From NCBI GenBank assembly GCA_022712835.1, contig JAFLJU010000488.1, forward strand, positions 1 through 15,770: a stretch of 15,770 nt of DNA, in the 5' to 3' direction. The notes beneath the pieces are model-generated. The model searched no databases and was not told the origin of the DNA. It was given only the letters and a program-made list of their open reading frames with translations. This stretch comes from Desulfobacteraceae bacterium. GTDB taxonomy: Bacteria; Desulfobacterota; Desulfobacteria; Desulfobacterales; Desulfobacteraceae. Both the position numbers and the translations under genes were made by a program. Below, one piece after another: positions 15,280 to 15,770 of the stretch; positions within the stretch are counted from its first letter, which is position 1, and the number at the start of each line of letters is the position of its first letter.

Positions 15280-15295
15280 ATGCCTTTTCTGGCAT
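15280..15295. terminator. Weak hairpin downstream of the DUF364 gene
   Basis: ATGCC-TTTTCT-GGCAT forms a five-base-pair stem with a six-base loop, 73 bases after the DUF364 stop, followed by only a loosely T-rich stretch. It may mark the end of the operon, but it is too short and lacks a proper U-tract for a confident intrinsic terminator. The rest of 15208-15446 is AT-rich and shows no gene. Confidence 0.25.
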
Positions 15296-15446
15296 ATTCA
15301 TATTTGCTCTCCTTGAGAATTGCGGTTAAAATCAGTTCTTTGTTGATTAATATTCTGGTTTTTTATATGATAAAAAATTCATTTTGCTCGAACGAATAAT
15401 ATTATTTTCTTATAAAATGAAATCTATACCAAGGAGTAAACAAACT

Positions 15447-15770
15447 ATGAGTGATGCATCCCAGACAATTTTCTATAGTGGCGGCCACAGAGGGGCGGAA
15501 GCAGAATTTGGCAAACTGGCGGAAAAATACGGCATGAAGGAGGTAAACTACTCCTTTGAAGGCCACAATCTTGACCGGGACGTCGGGGTCATAATGCTCA
15601 CCGAGGAAGAACTGAAAAAAGGGGATATAAGTATGGATATCGTTTCCGCCCGCATGGGCAGATCCTTTTCCAAGGTCAATAAAATCCGAAAGGTGATCCA
15701 ATCCATTTTTCACATGATCAACAACGGATACCAGATTTTTGTCGTCGGCTGGATCCTCCCGGACAAAACC
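15447..15770 (+). CDS. Partial SLOG/YpsA-like nucleotide-binding protein (runs off the window)
   Basis: An open frame of 108 codons from ATG 15447 to the end of the window with no stop. AAGGAG at 15431-15436, ten bases upstream, supports the start. The protein begins IFYSGGHRGAEAEFGKLAEK, a glycine-rich Rossmann-type start with GGxxGAE. It continues NYSFEGHN, a run of Glu/Lys, and KVIQSIFHMINNGYQIFVVG. This layout resembles cpYpsA-type SLOG proteins, which bind nucleotides or related ligands: a GGxxGAD-like loop followed later by an xLLxRNxxQV-like helix and strand. The match is by pattern only, and the second half of the protein is not seen. It is 240 bases from the DUF364 gene and may have its own promoter. 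Confidence 0.6.
   Translation, partial: MSDASQTIFYSGGHRGAEAEFGKLAEKYGMKEVNYSFEGHNLDRDVGVIMLTEEELKKGDISMDIVSARMGRSFSKVNKIRKVIQSIFHMINNGYQIFVVGWILPDKT

Noticed and set aside
15119..15301. 60-codon minus-strand open frame rich in Phe/Leu after the DUF364 gene
   Set aside because: It overlaps the end of the DUF364 gene on the opposite strand, and the hydrophobic run comes from AT-rich sequence; no ribosome-binding site or homology is apparent.

Overview
The window looks like chromosome from an anaerobic or microaerophilic bacterium, most plausibly a Desulfobacterota sulfate reducer of the Desulfobacter/Desulfobacula type. This is inferred from the protein families present: a remnant flavodiiron protein, a two-CW cysteine domain, HPP and hemerythrin proteins, and a large hybrid histidine kinase. 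No rRNA or other phylogenetic marker is present.

Region 1 (156-6702, + strand) is a compact signalling operon. It encodes a 1369-residue membrane hybrid histidine kinase (dCache-like sensor, HAMP, GAF, coiled coil, HisKA/HATPase and three receivers), a CheR methyltransferase, a stand-alone CheB methylesterase and a receiver-GGDEF diguanylate cyclase. Three of the genes are joined by ATGA overlaps and the fourth abuts, so they are probably co-translated. The likely output is phosphorelay plus methylation control of c-di-GMP synthesis. No chemoreceptor, CheA or CheW is visible.

Region 2 (6741-9645, - strand) is metabolic. metY (O-acetylhomoserine sulfhydrylase) is followed by nadA (quinolinate synthase). 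Downstream of nadA lies a broken C-terminal piece of an FprA-type flavodiiron protein, left as a pseudogene.

Region 3 (about 9478-10087) is an AT-rich divergent intergenic region. It holds a likely metY promoter, a 13-bp palindrome in the metY leader, and an FNR/HcpR-like palindrome (TTGAT-N4-GTCAA) upstream of the + strand genes.

Region 4 (10088-15207, + strand) is the most interesting part. A tightly spaced gene string encodes a CBS-pair protein, an HPP-family membrane protein, a hemerythrin-like protein, a Ser/Thr kinase, a PP2C phosphatase and a DUF4213/DUF364 protein. The kinase carries an N-terminal seven-cysteine two-CW domain and a degenerate cyclic-nucleotide-binding fold. The phosphatase carries the same two-CW domain. 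I propose a redox-, oxygen- or NO-responsive protein phosphorylation switch in which kinase and phosphatase share a metal-binding sensor or docking domain. The window ends inside a further gene (15447 onward) with SLOG/YpsA-like features.
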